Assembly (NCBI RefSeq): GCF_902801725.1 | Contig: NZ_CADCJB010000011.1 | Span: 1-64,000, forward strand | From: an uncultured Methanobrevibacter sp. | GTDB taxonomy: Archaea; Methanobacteriota; Methanobacteria; Methanobacteriales; Methanobacteriaceae | Length of the DNA stretch: 64,000 bases | Direction of reading: 5' to 3' | In this document: positions 21,568-32,355 of the stretch, one piece after another | How positions within the stretch are numbered: the stretch's first letter is position 1 | How the letters are laid out: each line of letters opens with the position of its first letter | Notes under the pieces: generated by a model | Seen by the model: the letters and a program-made list of their open reading frames with translations, nothing else | What the model was told of the DNA's origin: nothing | Database searches by the model: none | Translations under genes and position numbers: made by a program

Positions 21568-23226
21568 TTAGTTTCCAGTATTGTACATGGAAATTAACCT
21601 TTCAACGGTATCTGCGTCCATAGGACTTTTATCTTTTCTTATATTTTTAACAACTGGGAATCTTAAGGAGTAGCCGGTTTCATATTCAGGTGATTCCACG
21701 ATTTCAGAAAATGCTATTTCAAGCACTATCTTCGGTTCAACTGTAATTTCACGGCCTTTGGTTGAAATTTCAAGTTCCTTCATTTTACCGGTTAAATATT
21801 CCAGTGTCGCATCATCCAGACCTGTTGCAGCATAGGCCACGGTCTTGAAATCGTCGTTCTCGTCTCTTAAAGCTACTAAGTATGATCCGACGAAATCGCC
21901 CCGTTTTCCGATTCCGTAGGTTCCTCCTACAATGACCATGTCAAGGGTTTCAGGTTCTGCCTTGTATTTGAGCATTTTTTTGCCTCTTAAACCTGGAATA
22001 TATGGTGCTGATGCATCCTTAATCATGATTCCTTCATGGCCTTCATTAATTGATGTTTCAAACAGTTTCTGGACCTCGCCGATATTGTCGGAAGTTCCAA
22101 CTTTCATTGTACTCAAGTTCATTTCGTCAACAGTGGTGTCTACAATGTTTTCCAAGGTTTTTCTTCTAATTTTTAGGGGTTCGTCAATCATTGGAACTTT
22201 GTAATACATCACATCAAAGAGGAATACTTTTAATGGAACGTTTTCCATAGCTTCCTCAACATTGTGCTTTCTTCTTACTCTATGCAGGATATTCTGGAAA
22301 GGCAGAGGTTTTCCATCTCTTGTAGCTATTACTTCTCCCTCTACAATATAGTCTTCATGAGGCAGGTGTTCATCGAACAGTTCGACAATTTCCGGAAGTG
22401 CATGTGTAATGTTTTCAAGTCTCCGTGTAAATATGTTGATTTCATCAGATTTCCTGTGAACCTGAAGTCGGATACCGTCATATTTTGTATCACATATTGC
22501 CTCGCCCATTTCAGGAATGATTTCATCAAGAGGAGGGGCAAGCTGTGCAAGCATTGGTTTAACAGGTGTTCCAGGTGTTAAATTAAGTTTTTTAAGACCT
22601 GCTTCACCTTCCTCTTTAGCAGTCCTTGCAACAACGGAAAAGTCATTGGTAAGCATTTGGGCTCTTTCGACAATAGCCTTGTCAATGTCAAATGCCTGGG
22701 CTATTGCATCGCGAACAACACCATCACCCACACCGATTCTAAGCTCTTCAGTGATTGTACGGGTTAAATATTTCGCTTCTGTTGCGCTTGCCTGTGATAA
22801 TAGCTCAAGGATGATTGCAATCTTACGGTTTGTTGAGCGTGACCCGCTGATTTGAGATAGTTTTCGAAGGCTGTTGAAGACAAAATCAATGGTCAGGGGC
22901 TGTGAGAAAAAGGTCATTTGGGATTTTTTTGCATATAACTTGATGCATGCAAGACCGATGTCACCTTCGTCACGAACTGCATCTTCAACTGCAGCTTGTG
23001 TGGTTCCAACAGCTTCAGCTACTGCCCTTTCAACCAGTTTTCCACCTATTCCTATTTCTTCTGAGCTCCATGCAGGAAATACGACTCCCAAAATAAGCAA
23101 TCCTACCTTTTCAATAGTGTCTGAATCTAATTTTTTTAGGTATTCGGATATTATTTCCGTTTTTTCAAGCCTTTTTGTAGTCGCTTCTAAAGCTGAGTAA
23201 ACGTCTACCAGTTCCTGATATTTCAT
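21568..23226 (-). CDS. lig: ATP-dependent DNA ligase
   Basis: Seals nicks using ATP during replication and repair. The 552-residue protein has the N-terminal DNA-binding region, the adenylated lysine in CDTKYDGIR (KxDG motif), FTRRLENIT, VEGEVIA, GHEGIMIKD and MLKYKAEPETLD, and the C-terminal OB domain, the full archaeal/eukaryal ligase I layout. ATG 23226 is chosen (MKYQELVDVYSALE) because AAAGGAGA lies just upstream; a longer frame reaches 23280 but runs into thiC. The start codon overlaps the thiC stop (TAATG), so lig is translationally coupled to thiC. Confidence 0.94.
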   Translation of the reverse strand: MKYQELVDVYSALEATTKRLEKTEIISEYLKKLDSDTIEKVGLLILGVVFPAWSSEEIGIGGKLVERAVAEAVGTTQAAVEDAVRDEGDIGLACIKLYAKKSQMTFFSQPLTIDFVFNSLRKLSQISGSRSTNRKIAIILELLSQASATEAKYLTRTITEELRIGVGDGVVRDAIAQAFDIDKAIVERAQMLTNDFSVVARTAKEEGEAGLKKLNLTPGTPVKPMLAQLAPPLDEIIPEMGEAICDTKYDGIRLQVHRKSDEINIFTRRLENITHALPEIVELFDEHLPHEDYIVEGEVIATRDGKPLPFQNILHRVRRKHNVEEAMENVPLKVFLFDVMYYKVPMIDEPLKIRRKTLENIVDTTVDEMNLSTMKVGTSDNIGEVQKLFETSINEGHEGIMIKDASAPYIPGLRGKKMLKYKAEPETLDMVIVGGTYGIGKRGDFVGSYLVALRDENDDFKTVAYAATGLDDATLEYLTGKMKELEISTKGREITVEPKIVLEIAFSEIVESPEYETGYSLRFPVVKNIRKDKSPMDADTVERLISMYNTGN

Positions 23227-24500
23227 TAGAAGTCTCCTTTGGCTATTTTTACAGCACAATATTCTCCGCACATTGCACACATTTCATTATCGTCAAGTTC
23301 GCATTTGTCCCTGTACTTTCTAGGCTTGGACTTGTCAAGGGCGAGGTCGAACTGGGCTTCCCAGTCGAATTCTCTTCTGGCCTTTGCCATTGCACGCTCA
23401 TGAGTCCATGCAGAATCCAGTCCTTTTGCAACATCTGCCGCTTCAGCAGCAATTTTGGATGCAATGACTCCTTCCTTCACGTCTTCCAGACTAGGCAGGG
23501 ATAAATGTTCTGCAGGAGTCACGTAACATAGGAAATTAGCCCCTGCTGTTGCTGCAATAGCTCCTCCAATTGCTCCTGTAATATGGTCATAACCTGGTGC
23601 GATATCTGTTACCAAAGGACCTAAAACGTAAAATGGTGCTCCGTGGCATATTGTTTTTTGAATCTCCATATTTGCCTTGATTTGGTTGAGGGGCATGTGC
23701 CCTGGTCCTTCAACCATTACCTGGACATTGGCGTCCTGTGCTCTTTTAACCAAAGTGCCTAAATTTACAAGTTCTTGAATTTGAGGGATATCGCTTGCGT
23801 CTGCAAGACAGCCAGGCCTTAAGCCATCGCCTAATGATAAGGTAATGTCGTATTCATAGGATAACTCTAAAAGGTAATCGTAATTTTCATACAATGGGTT
23901 TTCCTGGTCGTTATGGTTAATCCAGGATGCCATGAATGTTCCTCCACGGCTCACAATTCCCATCATTCTGTTGGCGTCCTTCAGCTTTTGAACAAGATCT
24001 TTTGTAATGCCGCAGTGGAGGGTCATAAAGTCAACGCCTTCCTTGGCCTGGTTTTCAATTGCTTTGAAGATATCGTCAGGGTCCATATCGATTATTTCCC
24101 TGTTTTTGCCAAGTGTCACTACGCCTGCTTCATAAATCGGAACAGTTCCAATGCAGATGTCTACTGCATCCATGATTTTTTTTCTGAAAAGTTTCAAATC
24201 AGAACCGGTTGACAGGTCCATCAATGCGTCAGCACCGTATTCCTGTGCCAGTTTTGCCTTATTGATTTCAAGTTCAATGTCGTCAATTTTGGATGATGAT
24301 CCGATGTTTGCATTGATTTTTGTTTTAAGGCCTTCTCCAATACCGCAAGGTTTTGACTTTCCGTATATGTTTTTAGGAATTACCACTAATCCCTTATCTA
24401 TTAATCTGGCTAGTTTATTTACATCAATATTCTCTTTTTGCGCAACGAACTCCATTTCTGGAGTGATGCTACCTTTTTGAGCTTCACTTTTTTGAGTCAA
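23226..24500 (-). CDS. thiC: Phosphomethylpyrimidine synthase
   Basis: Radical SAM rearrangement of aminoimidazole ribotide to hydroxymethylpyrimidine phosphate for thiamine. At 424 residues it is the short form lacking the bacterial N-terminal extension. Visible are GSSSKIDD, DLSTGSD, FMTLHCGI, SLGDGLRPGC, VEGPGHMPL, YDHITGAIGG and the C-terminal cluster motif CAMCGEYCAVK. The start appears to be TTG 24500 with GAGGGA upstream; the nearby ATG is out of frame. No TPP riboswitch signature is visible in the short 5' region. It is upstream of and overlaps lig, an unrelated partner. Confidence 0.93.
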   Translation of the reverse strand: MTQKSEAQKGSITPEMEFVAQKENIDVNKLARLIDKGLVVIPKNIYGKSKPCGIGEGLKTKINANIGSSSKIDDIELEINKAKLAQEYGADALMDLSTGSDLKLFRKKIMDAVDICIGTVPIYEAGVVTLGKNREIIDMDPDDIFKAIENQAKEGVDFMTLHCGITKDLVQKLKDANRMMGIVSRGGTFMASWINHNDQENPLYENYDYLLELSYEYDITLSLGDGLRPGCLADASDIPQIQELVNLGTLVKRAQDANVQVMVEGPGHMPLNQIKANMEIQKTICHGAPFYVLGPLVTDIAPGYDHITGAIGGAIAATAGANFLCYVTPAEHLSLPSLEDVKEGVIASKIAAEAADVAKGLDSAWTHERAMAKARREFDWEAQFDLALDKSKPRKYRDKCELDDNEMCAMCGEYCAVKIAKGDF

Positions 24501-24609
24501 ATTTATCCCTCATGTTGACTAATCATTAATAATATTGTTCGTTCAAGTATATAGAATTAATTTTTTATAATTTGATGTTTAATAATATTAATTAAATATG
24601 GTGGTTAAT

Positions 24610-25464
24610 ATGCTTGAAGACAAACATGTTATCGAAACATTGGGAAAAGTTCGTGTTGTAATTGAAAATGGTGAAATTACAGAAGTCGGCGAATCCGAAA
24701 TGAAATACTGTCCAATGTTTCATGCAATGCACAAGGTAGACGAACTGAATGAGGAATTCATCCGTAAAAACATTAATTTCAGAATCGAAGATTTTGGAAT
24801 GTGCACTCCCGACAGGGTAATTGAAATGGATGATGCAGTAACTGTAGGGATATCTGAAATACTAAAAACCAACATGGAGAAAGGAAGCATAGACTGTGTA
24901 GTCGGAGCATGTGACGGTGCGGGAACACTGCTGATGACCAGTCCTCGCGTTGTGCAGGGAGTGGGCGGAAGAGTGTCAGGTCTTGTAAGCACAACTCCGA
25001 TTCCTGATGTCATAAGGAGACTGGAAGAAAAAGGCAGTACAGTTCTCGACCCTGAAACTGCAGAGTTAAATCAGCTTGAAGGTTTAAAATTGGCTGTTGA
25101 AAAGGGATTTAAAAATATCGCAATCACAATACTGCCGTGTCCGATGGTTGAGGAAATCAGAAGTTATCCTGTGGGTGATGACGTTAATGTTTACATATTT
25201 GTGGCCCATACAACAGGCATCGCTGCGGATGAAGTTGAAATGCTTTTTGAAAATTCAGACATTGTAACTGCATGCGCATCCAAGGCCATTTCAGATTATG
25301 CGGATGAACATAAGCCATACTATTATGGTGTTAAGGTTCCGATTTTCTGCGCAAGTGAAAAAGGGCGTGAACTGTTGGATGCAAGACTTGAGCATATCAA
25401 CAAGCCATTGACTACTAACGAGTATCCGAGAAATAAGGATGACGCTCCACACAAATTGCTTTAA
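24610..25464 (+). CDS. Methanogenesis marker protein 8 (DUF2099)
   Basis: A 284-residue protein matching the DUF2099/methanogenesis marker 8 family, found in methanogens and of unknown reaction. Features: conserved cysteines in MKYCPMFHAM, FGMCTPDRV, VVGACDGAG and ILPCPMVEE, suggesting metal or cofactor binding, and a glycine-rich GVGGRVSGLVSTTPIPDV. Two starts are possible, ATG 24598 and ATG 24610; I prefer the latter because GGTGG sits just upstream of it. The next gene starts 9 bases after the stop, so the two are probably co-transcribed. Divergent from thiC. Confidence 0.83.
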   Translation: MLEDKHVIETLGKVRVVIENGEITEVGESEMKYCPMFHAMHKVDELNEEFIRKNINFRIEDFGMCTPDRVIEMDDAVTVGISEILKTNMEKGSIDCVVGACDGAGTLLMTSPRVVQGVGGRVSGLVSTTPIPDVIRRLEEKGSTVLDPETAELNQLEGLKLAVEKGFKNIAITILPCPMVEEIRSYPVGDDVNVYIFVAHTTGIAADEVEMLFENSDIVTACASKAISDYADEHKPYYYGVKVPIFCASEKGRELLDARLEHINKPLTTNEYPRNKDDAPHKLL

Positions 25465-25473
25465 GTGTTAGAT

Positions 25474-26133
25474 ATGAAGGTTATATATTTTGATACGGAA
25501 ACAAGTGGACTGAATTGCAGAAATTGCAAAATTATTGAGCTTGCAATGCTGACAGTTGTTGACGGGGAAATTGTTGAGGAATATGATGAATTCATCAATA
25601 TCGGCCAGGCGCTTTCACCTAAAATCATCAGTCTGACAGGAATTACAAACGAGATGCTGGCAGAAGAAGGGCGAAGCGAAGAAACCGTTGCAATCGATTT
25701 GAAGAAAAAATTAACTGAAGACACAATAATGATTGCTCATAATGCCCAATTTGACCTGTCGTTTATTTATTTCCTCCTAAAAAGGCATTATCCAGATGAA
25801 GCAGAAGACATTGTTGGAAATATACAGTGGCTGGATACATTGACTGTTTTAAAAGACAGAATGGATTATCCTCACAAGCTTGTTGATGCAGTTGAGCATT
25901 ATGGTGTTGAAAAAGTTAATTTCCACAGGGCAATTGATGATACAAAAGCGCTGTATAGTGTCACTCAGGAATTAAAATTGGAACGTGATGACCTTGAGGA
26001 ATACATTAATATCTTTGGATACAATCCTAAATATGGTGTTGGCAAGTTCAGATTTCCGTTCATTACCTATAAACCACAGTACTATCACAATCGAGGAAAA
26101 TTACCTCCGAATGAAATTTTGCCAAAAAAATAG
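25474..26133 (+). CDS. DEDDh 3'-5' exonuclease (DnaQ/epsilon-like)
   Basis: A 219-residue exonuclease domain protein. Exo I is YFDTETSGL, Exo II HNAQFDLSF, Exo III with catalytic His and Asp in NFHRAIDDTKAL, so all DEDDh residues are present. About 55 extra C-terminal residues (FGYNPKYGVGKFRFPFITYKPQYY) are not part of the core fold. It probably trims nucleic acid 3' ends in repair, or degrades RNA; not a replicative proofreader, as archaeal polymerases carry their own. GTG 25465 could extend it by three codons, ATG 25474 is preferred. Confidence 0.86.
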   Translation: MKVIYFDTETSGLNCRNCKIIELAMLTVVDGEIVEEYDEFINIGQALSPKIISLTGITNEMLAEEGRSEETVAIDLKKKLTEDTIMIAHNAQFDLSFIYFLLKRHYPDEAEDIVGNIQWLDTLTVLKDRMDYPHKLVDAVEHYGVEKVNFHRAIDDTKALYSVTQELKLERDDLEEYINIFGYNPKYGVGKFRFPFITYKPQYYHNRGKLPPNEILPKK

Positions 26134-26174
26134 TCAATCTGTTTTTAAAATAATAATGGTGGTTTGGAGGTTGT

Positions 26175-26198
26175 GTGGGAAGGGTCTGTTCTTCCCAC
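26175..26198. terminator. Perfect 8-bp stem-loop between convergent genes
   Basis: GTGGGAAG at 26175-26182 pairs perfectly with CTTCCCAC at 26191-26198 over an 8-base loop, 42 bp after the exonuclease stop. No T tract follows on the plus strand, so it may stabilise the 3' end or act as a terminator. Confidence 0.45.
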
Positions 26199-26239
26199 TA
26201 AATATGGTTAGAAAGTTCTTTAAAAATTAAGGGAGGAAA

Positions 26240-26265
26240 AAGGAAGAAATTGGGGTGTTTCTTCC

Positions 26266-26267
<2 letters not shown>
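26240..26267 (-). terminator. Stem-loop at the end of the Cdc48 gene
   Basis: A 10-bp perfect stem, AAGGAAGAAA (26240-26249) with TTTCTTCCTT (26258-26267), loop of 8. On the minus strand it begins inside the Cdc48 stop codon and is followed by TTTTCC. Probable terminator of the Cdc48 transcript. Confidence 0.5.
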
Positions 26268-28476
<2,209 letters not shown>

Positions 28477-28509
28477 CTATTATATAAATGATTGTAATGG
28501 TCAAAATCT

Positions 28510-28531
28510 TTTTGTTACTTTTTGTAACTTT
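28510..28531 (-). promoter_or_regulatory. Operator-like palindrome in the Cdc48 leader (Phr-like)
   Basis: GTTAC at 28514-28518 and GTAAC at 28524-28528 form a 5-5-5 inverted repeat (GTTACTTTTTGTAAC). On the minus strand it reads TTAC-N5-GTAA-N2-AAAA, as in the published Pyrococcus Phr heat-shock repressor site (TTTA-N2-TTAC-N5-GTAA-N2-AAAA as I recall it); the outer left TTTA matches at only two of four bases. Phr controls an AAA ATPase gene of this kind in Pyrococcus. It lies about 20 bp downstream of the predicted transcription start. Confidence 0.5.
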
Positions 28532-28564
28532 ATTGTATTTTGACAAATATAAGATTGTATGTTT

Positions 28565-28584
28565 TACTATATAAAGGTTTCGGT
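28565..28584 (-). promoter_or_regulatory. BRE/TATA promoter of the Cdc48 gene
   Basis: Read on the minus strand, CCGAAACCTTTATATAGT is a textbook archaeal BRE plus TATA box. It predicts transcription start near 28545 and a 5' leader of about 90 bases. The rest of 28456-28774 (319 bp without a gene) is very AT-rich and shows no open frame or RNA gene. Confidence 0.65.
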
Positions 28585-28774
28585 CAAAAATTTAAAAATT
28601 TTTCTTCGTATTTTATTTTATTTATTTAAATAACTGATTATATTAATTATTTTTACAAATATATTTCTTAAAATTTTAATTTTTAAAAAATAGCGATTAG
28701 TGATGGTTTATATTTGAAATAAAATTTTAATTACTTTTTGATATTTTAATATTTGTTCGTATATGATAAAACAA

Positions 28775-30076
28775 TTATCTTATGGTTCCGCCAAAGCCTG
28801 TGAACAATTTTTTCACATTCTCAATGTCATCTTTTGATAATGCTGTAACCTCGAATGTCAAGCTTATTGAGCCATCATCAATTTGGGGTCCATTGTATGT
28901 GTCAATTAGCTTAACGTTAATTATATTGTCAATATTCATCACAGCTTTTTCTATTGTTTCAACATTAACGTTTTTTGAAAATACGCAGCTGATTGACTGG
29001 ACGGTCTTATCACAGTTGTCAAGTTTCCACTGGTAAAGCTCATTTGGAAGCAATATCCTGATGTTTGCAAGGCGCAGATTTTTAGTTTTGCTTCCATTTA
29101 TTAAGGTTGCTGTTTTGCTGTCCACACCTTCAAGAATTCCTACATGAATTTTTTTAGAGTAGATGTGCTGCAGACCTACTTCCTTGCCGATTAACCTGGT
29201 CAACATTATGTATTCGTAATTCAGAGCGCCAATTGCTTTGTCACTTCTACCTAATGCATCTTTAATGTCACCCATATGTTTTGTTGCATTGTTGGTAATC
29301 TCAATGAATCTTTCACTGTCCTTTTCATTGATTACATCTCTTAGCTCAATCACCGCATCTGCAAATGTATTTCTAATTTTCGGCCCGTTACTGTTCATGG
29401 ACTGGATGTTGTATGTTAAATATGGGTTTTGTGAAACAATACGGGCAATCAAATCAATCATTAAATTGTAAATCGGACTTTCATAATCTTCGGTTTCAGC
29501 CAGGTCCACTTTCAGTTTTTCAATTGCGGAAGCTGTTGAAATGAAAGAGAAATGGGTTAAAACCTGCACAATGCTCATCATGAAGTCATGTTTTTCGGCA
29601 GTGGTTTCAATAATTTTCATATTTTTGCTTTTAAGATAATCATAAACCTTATCATACCATTCACCCTTTTTATCTGCAGTCAAAACAATTATCTGATTGT
29701 CTAGCCTTGTAGTTCTTGGACCGAAAACAGGGTGTGTCGGAATATATTCTATCTCATCGGGTAAAACTTCCCTCATGGTGTTTGAAGGCTCCTCTTTAAT
29801 TGAAGTAACATCCACCATTAGTGATCCTGATTTCATATAAGGCGCCACTTCGCGAATTACATCTGATGTGTGTTGGATAGGCACTGAGATGATTAGGATA
29901 TCACTGATATTGGCCAGTCCTGCATTGGATTCAATATAATTTACTCCTGCTTCACTGGCAATTCGATTTCCTTTCTCATGGTCTCTACCAGTAATGTATA
30001 CTTCAAATTCGTCCTTAAAATAATATACTAAAGTTTTTCCTAAACCGTCAGTTCCACCAATAATTCCAACATTCAT
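28775..30076 (-). CDS. tyrA: Prephenate dehydrogenase with C-terminal ACT-like domain
   Basis: Oxidises prephenate to 4-hydroxyphenylpyruvate in tyrosine synthesis. The 433-residue protein begins with a Rossmann fold (VGIIGGTDGLGK), has the catalytic-site region PTHPVFGPRT and HDFMMSIVQVLTHF helix typical of TyrA, then a helical dimerisation domain (about 170-290). The last 150 residues, including KNLRLANIRILLP and FEVTALSKDDIENVKKLF, resemble regulatory ACT-type domains and may sense tyrosine. No chorismate-mutase domain is present. Monocistronic. Confidence 0.88.
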   Translation of the reverse strand: MNVGIIGGTDGLGKTLVYYFKDEFEVYITGRDHEKGNRIASEAGVNYIESNAGLANISDILIISVPIQHTSDVIREVAPYMKSGSLMVDVTSIKEEPSNTMREVLPDEIEYIPTHPVFGPRTTRLDNQIIVLTADKKGEWYDKVYDYLKSKNMKIIETTAEKHDFMMSIVQVLTHFSFISTASAIEKLKVDLAETEDYESPIYNLMIDLIARIVSQNPYLTYNIQSMNSNGPKIRNTFADAVIELRDVINEKDSERFIEITNNATKHMGDIKDALGRSDKAIGALNYEYIMLTRLIGKEVGLQHIYSKKIHVGILEGVDSKTATLINGSKTKNLRLANIRILLPNELYQWKLDNCDKTVQSISCVFSKNVNVETIEKAVMNIDNIINVKLIDTYNGPQIDDGSISLTFEVTALSKDDIENVKKLFTGFGGTIR

Positions 30077-30234
30077 AAAAATTATTTTGTTTTAAGTATT
30101 AATAATAGTATTGTAAAAGACATTCCTATTTTAAAAAGTTGAATGGGATATGTTTGATAGTGACAAGTTTCTTTGCGCATTTTTGAATTTGGGTTAATTT
30201 CATTAACAAGTAACAATATAATATCTTTGAAAGC

Positions 30235-31296
30235 ATGAAAATTATAAATCAGGATACTAAAGAGGGAATTATTGAAGTAGTTCCGGAAACATTGGACGAT
30301 TTATGGCATTTATCACATATCATAGAAGTCGGAGACAATGCTTCCTCAAAAACAACACGCCGCATACAGGACAATACAGGCGATAAGTTAAGAAGTGACC
30401 GGGGAGTTAAAAAAACTTTTTATCTGGGATTGGATATTGAGAATATTAACTTTCATTTATTTACAGGAAAATTGAGACTAACTGGAGTTATTACTAAAGG
30501 ACCTGAAGACCTGATACCTCTCGGTTCTCACCATACTCTTGAAGTCAAGCTCAATACTCCCATAACCATTAAAAAAGACAGATGGCCAAAATGGGCAATT
30601 AAAAGACTCAATCAGGCAATCGATGCTTCTAAAAAACTATCTGCAATAATTGTTGTACTTGAAGACGATACTGCTACATTGGGATTGATGAGGCAATTCG
30701 GCATAGAGTATTACGGACCTATCAAGGGGCATGTTTCAGGCAAAAGGATACTTGACAAGAACAGGCAAAAGAATATCACTCAATTTTATGAAAAGGTAAT
30801 AGAATCAATTGTAAAGTTCGATTCAATACAGAATATAGTGTTGGCCGGACCGGGATTTGTTAAAAATGATTTTTTCGATTATCTTAAAGAGAAGCATAAG
30901 GAGTTGGCTCAAATTTCAATTATCGAAAGCACCGGTGCCGGAGGAAGGGTCGGAATAAGTGAAGTTTTAAAGAAGGGCACTGTTGAAAAGCTAACTTCCG
31001 AAAATAGGGTTGCTTTGGAAATGTCTGCTATAAATAATCTGCTTTCTGAAATTGGCAGGAATTCCTCAAAAGTGGCATATGGGCCAAAAGAAACCAAGAA
31101 CGCTATAAATCTTGGTGCGGTCAGTGAACTTTTGGTACTTGACACCAAAGTGGCTGATGACAATATGGGCGATTTGATGGACATGGTAGAAAACATGAAA
31201 GGAGAGGTCATGGTCATAAGCAGCGAACACGATGGCGGCAAGCAACTGGAAAGTTTAGGTGGAATGGCAGCTATTTTAAGGTATGAAATCAGTTAA
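30235..31296 (+). CDS. pelA: mRNA surveillance protein pelota
   Basis: Archaeal Pelota/Dom34 (353 residues), which enters the A site of stalled ribosomes with aEF1A and ABCE1 to split them. The N-terminal Sm-like domain starts MKIINQDTKEGIIEVVPETLDDLWHLSHII; the central domain carries LEDDTATLG and GPGFVKNDF; the C-terminal eRF1-like domain includes LLVLDTKV and GGMAAILRY. No Shine-Dalgarno motif is visible and a TATA-like AATATAATA lies about 20 bases upstream, suggesting a leaderless or near-leaderless transcript. Confidence 0.94.
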   Translation: MKIINQDTKEGIIEVVPETLDDLWHLSHIIEVGDNASSKTTRRIQDNTGDKLRSDRGVKKTFYLGLDIENINFHLFTGKLRLTGVITKGPEDLIPLGSHHTLEVKLNTPITIKKDRWPKWAIKRLNQAIDASKKLSAIIVVLEDDTATLGLMRQFGIEYYGPIKGHVSGKRILDKNRQKNITQFYEKVIESIVKFDSIQNIVLAGPGFVKNDFFDYLKEKHKELAQISIIESTGAGGRVGISEVLKKGTVEKLTSENRVALEMSAINNLLSEIGRNSSKVAYGPKETKNAINLGAVSELLVLDTKVADDNMGDLMDMVENMKGEVMVISSEHDGGKQLESLGGMAAILRYEIS

Positions 31297-31387
31297 TTGA
31301 TGTTAAAAAATACTGATATATTAAATTTATATAGAATAAAATATTATAACTTATAATGTATAAGACAGTTTTATATTTGTGATATCT

Positions 31388-32353
31388 ATGATGTATACGT
31401 CAGTAATTTTTGCATTGATATTCGTTTTCGTTTTATCTGCGGTTGGAACTGCAGTACTGAATATCATTTTCAATTTTTTAGGAAAGCAGGGTTATTTGGG
31501 AAATTTATATCCTAATGTTCGTGGTGGAATACCTAGAGGCATAGGTTTAGTCCCCTTTGTTATTTTATCATTTTATATGCTGCCTAAATTTAACAATCTT
31601 GTTTTAATCATTGGAATTTTTGCTTTTATTGACGATATTCTGGGAAGAAAAAAATGCGTTCCATTGGGCATTGAATGGGGTCAGCTTTCAAGAGGAGTGG
31701 GCATAATACTTGTCATGATTGTAGGAATTATGGAAGGATTAGGTGTTTCTGCAATTCTCATAGCTCTTTTAGTTCAACCACTCAATATTTCAGACATGCA
31801 GCCTGGATCCACTTGTATAGTAACAATTATAATGTCTATTTTAACCATGCTTATTATGATATTAATCAATTCACCTCCTTACGAAGAATTGTTGGCTATC
31901 TACACACCATTATTGATATTGGTGGTATGTTTAGGATACTGTCCTTTGGACTTTTCAGGAAAAATCATGCTTGGAGAAGTCGGAAACCATACATTCGGTA
32001 TTGCATTGGGTGCAGCATTCTATATTGTCGGCGGTTTCTGGTGGCTATTGCTTTTATTCATATTAACAACTGCATTGATTGCCTTTGTAAGGCGCAATAC
32101 CCTGAAAGTATTCTTCAGACAAAGGTTAGGATTGATAAACCCTACATTTGGTGATTATTTCATGGATGTATTAACCGGAGGGGGATTGGGAGATCTCGTT
32201 AGAAAATTTGTTTTAAAGGAAAATCAGTATCCGGTTACAAATCCTATATTGATTTTATTAGGATTTAGAAGACTGTTATTTAATCCGCATGCAAGACGCC
32301 ATCCTCATTATCCTCAAGAGGATATCAAACCAAGAATAATGTTAAGGAGATAA
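31388..32353 (+). CDS. MraY-like membrane glycosyl-phosphotransferase (probable pseudomurein synthesis)
   Basis: A 321-residue protein with about eight or nine hydrophobic helices. The motif FAFIDDILGRKK matches the DDxxGRK active-site loop of the MraY/WecA (GT4) superfamily, and GEVGNHTFGIALG and NPTFGDYFMDVLTGGGLGD occupy later cytoplasmic-loop positions. Such enzymes transfer phospho-amino-sugar from UDP to undecaprenyl-type phosphate. With a MurG-like gene 2 bases downstream, it probably makes lipid I and II of pseudomurein, the cell wall of Methanobacteriales; the exact substrate is inferred. GTG 31379 is likely part of the ribosome-binding site (TTTGTGAT), so ATG 31388 is used. Confidence 0.75.
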   Translation: MMYTSVIFALIFVFVLSAVGTAVLNIIFNFLGKQGYLGNLYPNVRGGIPRGIGLVPFVILSFYMLPKFNNLVLIIGIFAFIDDILGRKKCVPLGIEWGQLSRGVGIILVMIVGIMEGLGVSAILIALLVQPLNISDMQPGSTCIVTIIMSILTMLIMILINSPPYEELLAIYTPLLILVVCLGYCPLDFSGKIMLGEVGNHTFGIALGAAFYIVGGFWWLLLLFILTTALIAFVRRNTLKVFFRQRLGLINPTFGDYFMDVLTGGGLGDLVRKFVLKENQYPVTNPILILLGFRRLLFNPHARRHPHYPQEDIKPRIMLRR

Positions 32354-32355
32354 GT

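Noticed and set aside
24501-24597. Possible TPP riboswitch before thiC
   Set aside because: The short AT-rich gap shows none of the conserved TPP-aptamer sequence blocks.
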